Part shown: positions 1-6,589 of the stretch, piece by piece | Numbering within the stretch: position 1 is the first letter of the stretch | Layout of the letters: each line of letters opens with the position of its first letter | From: Sphingobium sp. | GTDB lineage: Bacteria > Pseudomonadota > Alphaproteobacteria > Sphingomonadales > Sphingomonadaceae | Assembly (NCBI GenBank): GCA_030148625.1 | Contig: JASBTC010000451.1 | Coordinates: forward strand, 1-10,288 | Length of the DNA stretch: 10,288 bases | Direction: 5' to 3' | The notes under the pieces: model-generated | Databases searched by the model: none | The model's input: the letters and a program-made list of their open reading frames with translations, nothing else | What the model was told of the DNA's origin: nothing | Made by a program: the position numbers and the translations under genes

Positions 1-21
1 GCGAGCGGCAGCAACAGGCGC

Positions 22-1671
22 TTACATATTGGGATAGTTCGGCCCCCCGCCGCCTTCCGGCACCACCCAGTTGATGTTCTGAGTCGGATCCTTGATGTCG
101 CAGGTCTTGCAGTGGACGCAGTTCTGCGCGTTGATCACGAATTTGGGATCGCCTTCATCCTCACCGACGATTTCGTAGACGCCGGCGGGGCAATAACGCT
201 GCGCGGGTTCGTCATAGAGCGGCAGATTGTAAGAGATCGGGATATCCGCATCCTTGAGCGTCAGATGGATCGGCTGATCCTCCTCATGATTGGTGTTCGA
301 CAGGAACACCGAGGACAGCCGGTCGAAGCTGACAACACCGTCGGGCTTCGGATAGTCGATCTTCTCGCACTGATCCTTGCGCCACAATTTCTCGTGATCT
401 GGCGTATGACCGAATGTGAAGGGCAGCCCGATGCCGAGCTGACGCATCCACATATCGGCGCCCGCGATCAGCGTGCCCGCCGTGCCGCCGAACTTGGCGA
501 CCGCCGGCTCGACATTGCGGACCATCTTGAGTTCCTTGGCGATCCAGCTCTTCTCGAGCGCCTCGGGATAGACGGTCAGTTCGTCGCCGGCACGCTCGGC
601 CGCGATCGCGTCGAACGCCGCCTCGGCAGCCAGCATGCCCGACTTCATCGCGGTATGGCTGCCCTTGATCCGCGGCACGTTGACGAAGCCGGCCGAGCAG
701 CCGATCAGCGCGCCGCCCGGGAAAGTCAGCTTGGGCACCGATTGCCAGCCGCCTTCGTTGATCGCACGCGCGCCATAGGAAACGCGCTTGCCGCCCTCCA
801 GGATGGCGCGGATCGCTGGATGCGTCTTCCAGCGCTGGAATTCCTGGAACGGCGAAAGGTGCGGATTCTTGTAGGAGAGCGCGACGACGAAGCCGAGCGC
901 GACCTGGCCATTGGCCTGATGATAGAGGAACCCGCCGCCCCAGGCATCGCCGAGCGGCCAGCCCTGGGTGTGGATCACGCGGCCGGCCTCATGCTTGGCC
1001 GGATCGATATCCCAAAGCTCTTTCAGGCCGATTCCATAGACTTGCGGCTGACAATTCGCTTCGAGATCGAAGATCCGCTTGAGCTCCTTGGTCAAATGAC
1101 CGCGCACGCCTTCGGCGAAGAAAGTGTATTTCGCATGGAGCTCCAGGCCCGGCTGATAATCGGGCTTGTGCGTGCCATCGCGCGCCACGCCCATATCGCC
1201 GGTCGCGACACCCTTCACCGATCCGTCCTCGTTGAACAGGATCTCCGCCGCGGCAAATCCGGGAAAGATCTCGACGCCCAGCCCTTCGGCCTGCTCGGCC
1301 AGCCAGCGGCAGAGATTGCCGAGCGAGCCGGTATAGGTGCCCTTGTTGTTCATGAAGGGCGGCATCAGGATATGCGGGAATTCATATTTGCCGTTGGCCG
1401 TAAGCACCCAGTGATGATTCTCGGTCACCGGGGTCTGCGCAAGCGAACAGCTCGATTTCCAGTCGGGCAGAAGTTCGTCGAGCGCCTTGGGGTCGACGAC
1501 CGCACCCGACAGGATATGCGCGCCGATTTCCGAACCCTTTTCGAGCACGCAGACCGAAATCTCGCTGCCCGTTTCCGCCGCGCGCTGCTTCAGACGGATC
1601 GCCGCGGCGAGGCCCGCAGGCCCTCCACCGACGATCACCACGTCATAAGGCATCGATTCCCGTTCGCTCAT
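22..1671 (-). CDS. Electron transfer flavoprotein:ubiquinone oxidoreductase (ETF-QO)
   Basis: This membrane-associated enzyme takes electrons from reduced ETF, which collects them from acyl-CoA and related dehydrogenases, and passes them to ubiquinone. It links fatty-acid and amino-acid oxidation to the respiratory chain. The 549-residue product has the normal bacterial length. An N-terminal FAD-binding Rossmann motif (VVIVGGGPAG, residues 11-20) is followed by the FAD/quinone-binding body. The C-terminal ferredoxin-like segment supplies four cysteines for the [4Fe-4S] cluster: C494 in YCPAGVYE, then C518, C521 and C524 in CVHCKTC. The start at 1671 has a strong Shine-Dalgarno GGAGGG six bases upstream, so I prefer it over the internal ATG six codons in. 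The gene is divergent from the glycosylase-like gene. The etfA/etfB partners are not in the window. All cluster ligands are present and nothing looks broken. Confidence 0.97.
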   Translation of the reverse strand: MSERESMPYDVVIVGGGPAGLAAAIRLKQRAAETGSEISVCVLEKGSEIGAHILSGAVVDPKALDELLPDWKSSCSLAQTPVTENHHWVLTANGKYEFPHILMPPFMNNKGTYTGSLGNLCRWLAEQAEGLGVEIFPGFAAAEILFNEDGSVKGVATGDMGVARDGTHKPDYQPGLELHAKYTFFAEGVRGHLTKELKRIFDLEANCQPQVYGIGLKELWDIDPAKHEAGRVIHTQGWPLGDAWGGGFLYHQANGQVALGFVVALSYKNPHLSPFQEFQRWKTHPAIRAILEGGKRVSYGARAINEGGWQSVPKLTFPGGALIGCSAGFVNVPRIKGSHTAMKSGMLAAEAAFDAIAAERAGDELTVYPEALEKSWIAKELKMVRNVEPAVAKFGGTAGTLIAGADMWMRQLGIGLPFTFGHTPDHEKLWRKDQCEKIDYPKPDGVVSFDRLSSVFLSNTNHEEDQPIHLTLKDADIPISYNLPLYDEPAQRYCPAGVYEIVGEDEGDPKFVINAQNCVHCKTCDIKDPTQNINWVVPEGGGGPNYPNM

Positions 1672-1746
1672 TCCCGTCCCTCCGGGCGGGCCGCGCGATT
1701 CCTGTCATCGCATGCGTGCCACGCCTTGCCAGAACTGCGGTGCATG

Positions 1747-1770
1747 AAGATTGACCGCCTCGTCAACCTT
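1747..1770. promoter_or_regulatory. Near-perfect palindrome in the divergent promoter gap (candidate operator)
   Basis: The core is TTGAC-N6-GTCAA (1751-1766). The arms extend outward to nine positions each with eight matching (the single mismatch is A1750 against C1767), centred between the divergent ETF-QO and glycosylase-like genes. The left half overlaps the TTGACC that could serve as a -35 element for the rightward operon. This geometry is typical of sites for dimeric TetR, GntR or MerR-type repressors. Which regulator binds, if any, cannot be told from the window. Binding is an inference. Confidence 0.35.
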
Positions 1771-1780
1771 GGACTCTAAG
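1751..1780 (+). promoter_or_regulatory. Possible sigma-70-type promoter for the glycosylase-like/SLT/moaB operon
   Basis: TTGACC at 1751-1756 matches the -35 consensus in five of six positions. It is followed, after an 18-base spacer, by TCTAAG at 1775-1780, which matches the -10 consensus in four of six. Transcription would begin around 1787. The message would then be either leaderless at the ATG at 1787 or carry a leader of about 20 bases before the TTG at 1808, which has its own GGGGGA. The spacer is one base longer than ideal and the -10 is weak. Confidence 0.3.
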
Positions 1781-1786
1781 GGGCAT

Positions 1787-2509
1787 ATGCGAGTGGGGGA
1801 CGATATTTTGAACATTCCGGGTGCGTTGAGCGTGCTCGACTGGTGGCGCGAGGCCGGCGTGGATGTCGCCATCGCCGATGCGCCGCGCAATTGGCTGATC
1901 GAGCCGGCCGCCGGCGCACCGGCCCCGGCCGCGCCGCAGCCCGTTCAGGCGCCCATTCCGACGACGCTCGCCGCCTTTCGGTCGTGGATCGAGAGCGAAT
2001 CGTCGCTGCCCGATGGGTCGCGACCGGGACACCGGTTGCTCGCCGAAGGTGATCCGGCATCGAATCTGATGATCCTGATCGACATGCCCGAACCGCAGGA
2101 CGGTGCCGCAGGGCGATTGCTGTCCGACGAGACTGGCCGGCTGTTCGATCGCATGCTCGCCGCGATCGGGCGCGATCGCGCCTCAATCTATCTCGCCTCG
2201 CTCTATCTGACGCGCCCCGTGGGCGCACGGATCGACCCGGCCGTTCTGCGCGACATGGCCGAGATCGCGCGTCGTCACATCGCGCTTGCGGCGCCAAAAA
2301 GGCTGCTTTTGATGGGCCAGGCGGCCAGCCGTGCAATTCTCGGGACGGAACTGGTCGAGATTCGGGGCAAGTTACGTATCATTAACCATGGTGGAGCCAA
2401 TGTGGAGACGATCGCGAGTTTCGCGCCGCGTTTCCTGATCCAGAATCCAACCCGCAAGGCGGACGTGTGGAAGGATCTGCGGCTCCTCACCGGGGGTATC
2501 GAGATTTGA
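1787..2509 (+). CDS. Degenerate family 4 uracil-DNA glycosylase-like protein
   Basis: The fold is recognisable from the order of blocks: a strand ending in the first motif position (LMILIDMPEPQDG, about residues 94-106), GRLFDRMLAAIGRDR, the YLASLYLTRPVG block, LLLMGQAAS (about 173-181), an RG pair near 193-194, and a final FAPRFLIQNPTRKADVWKDL block (about 212-231). In active family 4 enzymes these correspond to GEAPGxxED, the KCRPPxNR region, lxLGxxA, and HPSxLLR. Here the first motif is altered, the final HPS histidine is alanine, and the protein has no cysteine at all, so the usual [4Fe-4S] cluster cannot form. An Ala/Pro-rich linker (about residues 39-58) follows an N-terminal tryptophan-containing segment. 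The start is uncertain. ATG 1787 has AAGGGG only three bases away. TTG 1808 has GGGGGA seven bases upstream and gives a protein beginning NIPGALSVLDWW. Catalytic activity is doubtful; a binding or structural role is possible. The gene overlaps the next one. Confidence 0.8.
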   Translation: MRVGDDILNIPGALSVLDWWREAGVDVAIADAPRNWLIEPAAGAPAPAAPQPVQAPIPTTLAAFRSWIESESSLPDGSRPGHRLLAEGDPASNLMILIDMPEPQDGAAGRLLSDETGRLFDRMLAAIGRDRASIYLASLYLTRPVGARIDPAVLRDMAEIARRHIALAAPKRLLLMGQAASRAILGTELVEIRGKLRIINHGGANVETIASFAPRFLIQNPTRKADVWKDLRLLTGGIEI

Positions 2510-4269
2510 AGTTGAAGTTTCTGCTTGGCGCCACGTTGCTGTTTGCGTCCGTCGCACCCGCACTGGCGGCCAGCGAGACGCTGCAGCGTGCGTCCGCGAA
2601 ATCCGCGCGCGCCGCTTTGCCGCCCCAGCTGACCGCCGAGGAGCGCGAAGGCTATCGCGCCGTGTTCGCGGCGATCCGCGGACAGAAATGGGCCGATGCG
2701 GCGGCGAGGCTCGATGCGATGAAGCCCGGCCCGCTCCATTCGGTGGCGCGGGCCGAACTCTATCTGGCGAAGGGTTCGCCCAAGGTCGAGCTCGACCCGC
2801 TGATGGCGCTGGTCACGCAGGCACCGGACATGCCGCAATCCGCGCAGCTTGCGCGCCTCGCCACGACACGCGGCGCGACCGAACTGCCCACCATCCCCAC
2901 CGCACAACGCCTGATCTGGCTGGGCAGCCGTCCGCTTCGCCAGCGCGCATCGACCGTCAAGGACGACATGGCGGCCGCGGCATTGGGGCAGAAGATCCTG
3001 CCGCTCATCAAGAAGGACGATCCGGCGTCCTGCGAAATGCTGATCGACGGCGCAGCGGCGATGCTGACCCCGGCCGCACTGACCGAATGGCAACAGCGTG
3101 TCGCCTGGTCCTATTATCTGACCGGCAATGATCGCGCGGCGCGCGCGCTTGCCGCCAAGGCGCAGGCCGGCACCGGCGAATGGGCGGTCCATGCCGACTG
3201 GGTCGCCGGACTGGCCGCCTGGCGCGAAAAGGATTTCCAGGCAGCCCGAACGGCGTTCGAATCGGTTGCGGCGCGCGGCGAAGACAGCGAGATGCGGGCC
3301 GCCGGCCTGTTCTGGGCATCGCGCGCCGACGTGGCGCTGGGCGAACCGCAAAGGGTGCAGGCGCGGCTGCGCAACGCGGCGCGGATGGACGAGACCTTTT
3401 ACGGCCTGCTCGCCGCCGAAACGCTTGGGATCAAGCGGCGCGAGCAATCCGCGCCCGATCTCGTCACTGCCGACTGGGGCCGGCTCCAGCGCAAGACCAA
3501 TATCGTCACCGCGATCGCGCTTTCCGAAATCGGCGAATTCAAGCTGGCCGACGATGCGATGCGCCATCAGGCGCGGATCGGCGGACGCGAGGATCATGCG
3601 GCGCTGGTGACGCTTGCCGAGCGTCTCAACCTGCCCGAGACGCAGCTCTGGCTGGCGCATAACGGCCCGGCCGGCGCCACCCCCGGCCCCCGTGCACGTT
3701 ATCCAGCACCCGACTGGACTCCCGATGGCGGCTGGCGCGTCGACCGGTCGCTGCTGTTCGCCCACGCGCTCCAGGAATCGAACTTCCGCCGCGACGCGGT
3801 GAGCCCGGCGGGTGCCTATGGCCTGATGCAGATCATGCCCGCCGCCGCGCAGGATATTTCCCGCCGCAAAGGCACCAGCTGGTCGCGCGAATCGCTGACC
3901 AGCCCGTCGACCAACATGGAATATGGGCAAGCGCATCTCGAGGCGCTGCGCGATTTCCCGGGCACCGAAGGGCTGCTGCCCAAGGTGATCGCGGCCTATA
4001 ATGCCGGCCCGGCGCCGGTACGCGACTGGAATGCCCGCAACATCGATCGCGGCGATCCGCTGCTCTACATCGAATCCATCCCCTATTGGGAAACGCGCGG
4101 CTATGTGACGATCGTACTGCGCAATTATTGGATGTACGAACGCAATGCGGGCGAGCGCGCCGGCAGCATGACCGCATTGGCACAGGGCCTGTGGCCGCGC
4201 TTCCCCGGCCTTCCGGGCGCGACCGCGGTGCGGATGGACACCGGCACCAGGACGCCCAGTGCCGATTGA
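2506..4269 (+). CDS. Soluble lytic murein transglycosylase, Slt family, exported
   Basis: The enzyme cleaves the MurNAc-GlcNAc bond of peptidoglycan in the periplasm, forming 1,6-anhydro ends, in wall turnover and insertion of envelope machines. The N-terminus is a signal peptide ([20 protein letters not shown]) with likely cleavage near ALA-A at residues 21-22. A long alpha-helical, TPR/superhelix-like region occupies roughly residues 30-390. The C-terminal SLT domain has the catalytic Glu in HALQESNF (about E424), [13 protein letters not shown] (about 432-444) and [10 protein letters not shown] (about 496-505). The total of 587 residues is near Slt70 size. I chose the TTG at 2506: an upstream GTG at 2467 would put a charged stretch before the signal peptide, whereas the TTG overlaps the previous stop as TTGA and has GGGGG nine bases upstream. 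A second TTG at 2512 is possible. The 3' end overlaps moaB by 11 bases. Confidence 0.93.
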   Translation: MKLKFLLGATLLFASVAPALAASETLQRASAKSARAALPPQLTAEEREGYRAVFAAIRGQKWADAAARLDAMKPGPLHSVARAELYLAKGSPKVELDPLMALVTQAPDMPQSAQLARLATTRGATELPTIPTAQRLIWLGSRPLRQRASTVKDDMAAAALGQKILPLIKKDDPASCEMLIDGAAAMLTPAALTEWQQRVAWSYYLTGNDRAARALAAKAQAGTGEWAVHADWVAGLAAWREKDFQAARTAFESVAARGEDSEMRAAGLFWASRADVALGEPQRVQARLRNAARMDETFYGLLAAETLGIKRREQSAPDLVTADWGRLQRKTNIVTAIALSEIGEFKLADDAMRHQARIGGREDHAALVTLAERLNLPETQLWLAHNGPAGATPGPRARYPAPDWTPDGGWRVDRSLLFAHALQESNFRRDAVSPAGAYGLMQIMPAAAQDISRRKGTSWSRESLTSPSTNMEYGQAHLEALRDFPGTEGLLPKVIAAYNAGPAPVRDWNARNIDRGDPLLYIESIPYWETRGYVTIVLRNYWMYERNAGERAGSMTALAQGLWPRFPGLPGATAVRMDTGTRTPSAD

Positions 4270-4786
4270 CGAGACGGCGCCGTTCCTGCCCGTCAGGATC
4301 GCCGTCCTCACCATTTCCGACAGCCGCACGCTGGAGGACGACCGTTCCGGCGATACGCTGGTCGGGCGGATCGAGGCAGCCGGCCATGTCCTGGCCGAGC
4401 GCACGATCATCCGCGACGAGATCGACCTGATCGTCGCCCGCCTTCATGCCTGGATCGAGAATCCCGACGTCGATTGCATCGTCACGACGGGGGGAACGGG
4501 TGTCACCGGCCGCGACGTGACGCCCGAGGCGCTCGACCGGCTCGGCGGCAAGGCGATTCCGGGTTTCGGCGAATTGTTCCGCTGGCTGAGCTATCAGTCG
4601 ATCGGAACCTCGACCATCCAATCCCGCGCCGCCGCGACGGTGGTGCGCGGCACCTATATCTTCGCGCTGCCGGGCTCGACCGGCGCGGTGAAGGACGGAT
4701 GGGACGGCATATTGGCAAGCCAGCTCGACAGCCGGCACCGCCCCTGCAATTTCGTCGAACTCATGCCGAGACTGATGGAACGCTGA
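4259..4786 (+). CDS. moaB: Molybdenum cofactor biosynthesis protein MoaB
   Basis: This is a MoaB/Mog-fold protein. Family members adenylylate molybdopterin before molybdate insertion, although E. coli MoaB itself appears inactive while MogA does the job, so the exact role varies. At 175 residues it matches the family. Signature blocks are [14 protein letters not shown] (about 19-32), the pterin/nucleotide-binding [15 protein letters not shown] (76-90), [10 protein letters not shown] (115-124) and [13 protein letters not shown] (136-148). The start is GTG at 4259, inside the transglycosylase gene, with AGGA six bases upstream; the overlap suggests translational coupling. It is the last gene of the operon and is followed by a hairpin. 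No other molybdopterin gene lies in the window. Confidence 0.93.
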   Translation: MPIDETAPFLPVRIAVLTISDSRTLEDDRSGDTLVGRIEAAGHVLAERTIIRDEIDLIVARLHAWIENPDVDCIVTTGGTGVTGRDVTPEALDRLGGKAIPGFGELFRWLSYQSIGTSTIQSRAAATVVRGTYIFALPGSTGAVKDGWDGILASQLDSRHRPCNFVELMPRLMER

Positions 4787-4790
4787 TCAA

Positions 4791-4814
4791 GGTCCGATCC
4801 GGACGGATCGAACC
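4791..4814. terminator. Hairpin between convergent moaB and YbjN genes
   Basis: GGTCCGATCC and GGATCGAACC form a 10-base stem around a GGAC loop. Read on the minus strand every position pairs, with one G-U; read on the plus strand there is one C/A mismatch. It lies 4 bases after the moaB stop and 16 bases from the stop of the opposing gene. No T-run follows on either strand, so it is not a classical intrinsic terminator and may act as a 3'-end stabiliser or with Rho. Confidence 0.5.
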
Positions 4815-4830
4815 CTGCAAGCCCCCTGCC

Positions 4831-5364
4831 CTATTTCTTGGAGGTTTCGGCCTTTGCCGGCGTCTCCAGCTCGGCGAGGTAATCCGAGAAATCCGAAGAC
4901 ACGCTGGCATACCATTCGAACATGTCGATGAAGTTCGCCCGCGAGACGCCGCCGACCAGCGTATAATAATAGTCGATGACGACGTCCTTGTCCGAATCAT
5001 AGACGGCGCGGATCATCTTCCAGCCATTATTCCATGCGTTCATCGTCTCCGCATTCGCGCCCTTGGGCTTTTCCCACCAGGCGGTCAGGCGAATATTCGA
5101 GCATCCCTTACCGGGCTCGCAATCGTTGAAGTAGATCGAGATGTTGGTGCCGTCCGCAGCGGAGGCGATATAGGTCGAACCATCGCTGCCGGTCTCGATC
5201 TTCGCCTTGTACCCCTCGGCCTGCAGAACTTCCGCAAAGGATTTGATATCGTCGCCCTTGAGCGTCTCGGGCAGCGCGACCGCGCCCGCTATCGGCTTGG
5301 TCTCGACCGCGAGGGCCGGTGACGCGCCGAGCAGTGCGAGCGAGGTGAGAATTCGAATACGCAT
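4831..5364 (-). CDS. Exported YbjN-domain protein
   Basis: The 177-residue protein begins with a signal peptide (MRIRILTSLALLGASPALA, cleavage probably after residue 19). The mature part resembles the YbjN domain, related to type III secretion chaperone folds: a helix with VLQAEGYKAKI (about 46-56), strands around STYIASAADGTNISIYFNDC (63-82), a CEPGKGC pair (C82 and C88) that could form a disulfide in the periplasm, then a tryptophan/aromatic helix region (about 109-163) and a charged tail. YbjN proteins have been tied to stress and motility control in enterobacteria, but exported alphaproteobacterial members are uncharacterised. I chose ATG 5364 because GGGGA lies seven bases before it; the ATG two codons earlier has the same element only one base away. 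A much longer open frame continues upstream but runs antisense through the radical SAM gene and is not credible. Confidence 0.82.
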   Translation of the reverse strand: MRIRILTSLALLGASPALAVETKPIAGAVALPETLKGDDIKSFAEVLQAEGYKAKIETGSDGSTYIASAADGTNISIYFNDCEPGKGCSNIRLTAWWEKPKGANAETMNAWNNGWKMIRAVYDSDKDVVIDYYYTLVGGVSRANFIDMFEWYASVSSDFSDYLAELETPAKAETSKK

Positions 5365-5428
5365 GAACATGTCCCCGGTTACACGGCCACAGTGACGCGC
5401 CCGCGATGCTCTTTCAAGCACCGCATTT

Positions 5429-5443
5429 GTTCTTGATATGTTC
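5429..5443 (+). promoter_or_regulatory. LexA (SOS) box, alphaproteobacterial type
   Basis: GTTCTTGATATGTTC is an exact match to GTTC-N7-GTTC, the direct-repeat LexA operator known in alphaproteobacteria such as Rhodobacter and Caulobacter. Its 3' end lies 24 bases before the preferred start of the radical SAM gene, where a repressor would block the promoter. A chance match somewhere in 10 kb on one strand is expected roughly 0.15 times, so position as well as sequence supports it. LexA binding itself is inferred. Confidence 0.6.
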
Positions 5444-5467
5444 CATGAAGCGGCGCATCGTGCGGTG

Positions 5468-6544
5468 ATGGATGCAAGGCTCCGCCCCGCTCGCGGCGCA
5501 ACGCTCAATCGGGAGAGCACGCGCTTCAACCTGCCCTCGACCGAAGCCGATGGCGACTGGCTCGATGCGCGCGCCGATATCGACGGCGATATGCCGAAGC
5601 TGCGGACCGTGGTGACGGTCGAGCGGCCGAAGACGATCATCGCCCGCAACCAATCGCCCGATATCGGCTTCGACCGTTCGATCAATGCCTATCGCGGCTG
5701 CGAGCATGGCTGCATCTATTGTTTCGCACGTCCCACCCATGCCTATCACGATCTATCGCCCGGGCTCGATTTCGAAACGAAGCTGTTCGCCAAGCCCGAT
5801 GCAGCAAAGCTGCTCCGCGCGGAACTCACGAAGCCGCTCTACAAGGTCGGGCCGATCGCGATGGGCACCAACACCGACCCGTATCAACCGATCGAGAGCG
5901 ACTGGCGGATCACGCGCAGCTGTATCGAGGTGTTGGCGGAAACGCGGCATCCACTGATGATCACCACCAAGTCCGATCGCGTGGTGCACGATATCGATCT
6001 GCTTGCCGACATGGCACGGGACGGGCTGGTATCGGTGATGGTGTCGATCACCTCGCTCGATCCCAGAGTGGCAATGACGGTGGAGCCGCGAGCGCCCCGT
6101 CCTGCAAAGCGGCTCGCTGCGGTCAAGGCGTTGAGCGAAGCGGGTATTCCGACGATCGTCTCGATCGCGCCAGTGATCCCGGCGATCACCGATCACGAAC
6201 TGGAACATATCCTGGAAGCCGCGGCGGACGCGGGCGCAGCCCACGCATCCTATATTCTGGTCCGCCTGCCGTTCGAGGTCGCCCCTTTGTTCCGCGCCTG
6301 GCTGGATACCCATTTCCCCGACCGCGCCGGCAAGGTGATGGCGATCATCCGCGAGATGCGCGGCGGGCGCGACAATGATCCCGATTTCCACAGCCGCATG
6401 CGGGCGCAGGGGCCATGGGCCGATCTGCTGCGCACACGCTTCAAGATCGCCTGTCGCAAGACCGGGCTCAACGACCGTCATTGGCTGAAGCTGCGGACCG
6501 ACCTGTTCAGGCCCCCCGAAGGGGCTCAGCTGCGGTTGTTTTAA
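5468..6544 (+). CDS. PA0069-type radical SAM protein (spore photoproduct lyase-like)
   Basis: This radical S-adenosylmethionine enzyme has the CxxxCxxC motif that holds the [4Fe-4S] cluster in RGCEHGCIYCFARPTHAY (C78, C82 and C85 from the chosen start). Other family blocks are SPDIGFDRSINAYRGC ahead of the cluster, LSPGLDFETKLFAKP, GTNTDPYQPIE (about 133-143), ETRHPLMITTKSD, and the C-terminal FRPPEGAQLRLF. The family is annotated as related to the DNA photoproduct repair enzyme SplB, but its substrate is not established. The frame is open from an ATG at 5438, but that codon lies inside the LexA-like box. ATG 5468 (358 residues) leaves the box upstream, and RPARGATLN close behind it fits the start of relatives. 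No strong ribosome site precedes either ATG. The gene stands alone and ends at a strong palindrome. Confidence 0.9.
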   Translation: MDARLRPARGATLNRESTRFNLPSTEADGDWLDARADIDGDMPKLRTVVTVERPKTIIARNQSPDIGFDRSINAYRGCEHGCIYCFARPTHAYHDLSPGLDFETKLFAKPDAAKLLRAELTKPLYKVGPIAMGTNTDPYQPIESDWRITRSCIEVLAETRHPLMITTKSDRVVHDIDLLADMARDGLVSVMVSITSLDPRVAMTVEPRAPRPAKRLAAVKALSEAGIPTIVSIAPVIPAITDHELEHILEAAADAGAAHASYILVRLPFEVAPLFRAWLDTHFPDRAGKVMAIIREMRGGRDNDPDFHSRMRAQGPWADLLRTRFKIACRKTGLNDRHWLKLRTDLFRPPEGAQLRLF

Positions 6545-6547
6545 GCC

Positions 6548-6585
6548 CTCCGTGTCATTCCCGCGAAAACGGGAATGACACGGGG
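6548..6585. terminator. Long perfect palindrome between convergent genes (terminator or REP-like element)
   Basis: CCGTGTCATTCCCG and CGGGAATGACACGG form a perfect 14-bp stem around the loop CGAAAA, extendable by a G-T and a C-G pair to 16 bp. It starts four bases after the radical SAM stop and ends five bases before the acyl-CoA synthetase stop. It can therefore serve both convergent genes. No T-run follows. The GTCATTCCCGCGAAA core resembles short dispersed palindromes with ATTCCC/GGGAAT arms that occur in many copies in several proteobacteria. Confidence 0.75.
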
Positions 6586-6589
6586 ATGA

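Noticed and set aside
1700..1720. Sigma-54-like site upstream of ETF-QO: TGGCACG on the minus strand
   Set aside because: The -24 half is perfect, but no TTGC-type -12 element follows at the required spacing.
112..1779. 555-codon open frame on the plus strand, antisense to ETF-QO
   Set aside because: It mirrors a well-supported ETF-QO gene. High-GC codon use leaves opposite frames open, and the translation is Arg/Leu/Asp-rich with no recognisable domain.
2275..4410. 711-codon open frame on the minus strand, longer than the transglycosylase gene it opposes
   Set aside because: It spans parts of three plus-strand genes with clear motifs. It has an Arg/Gly-rich composition and no domain, signal peptide or supporting ribosome site.
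5365..5685. N-terminal extension of the YbjN-domain gene
   Set aside because: It runs antisense into the radical SAM gene and would bury a good signal peptide. The ribosome site at the internal ATG decides the start.
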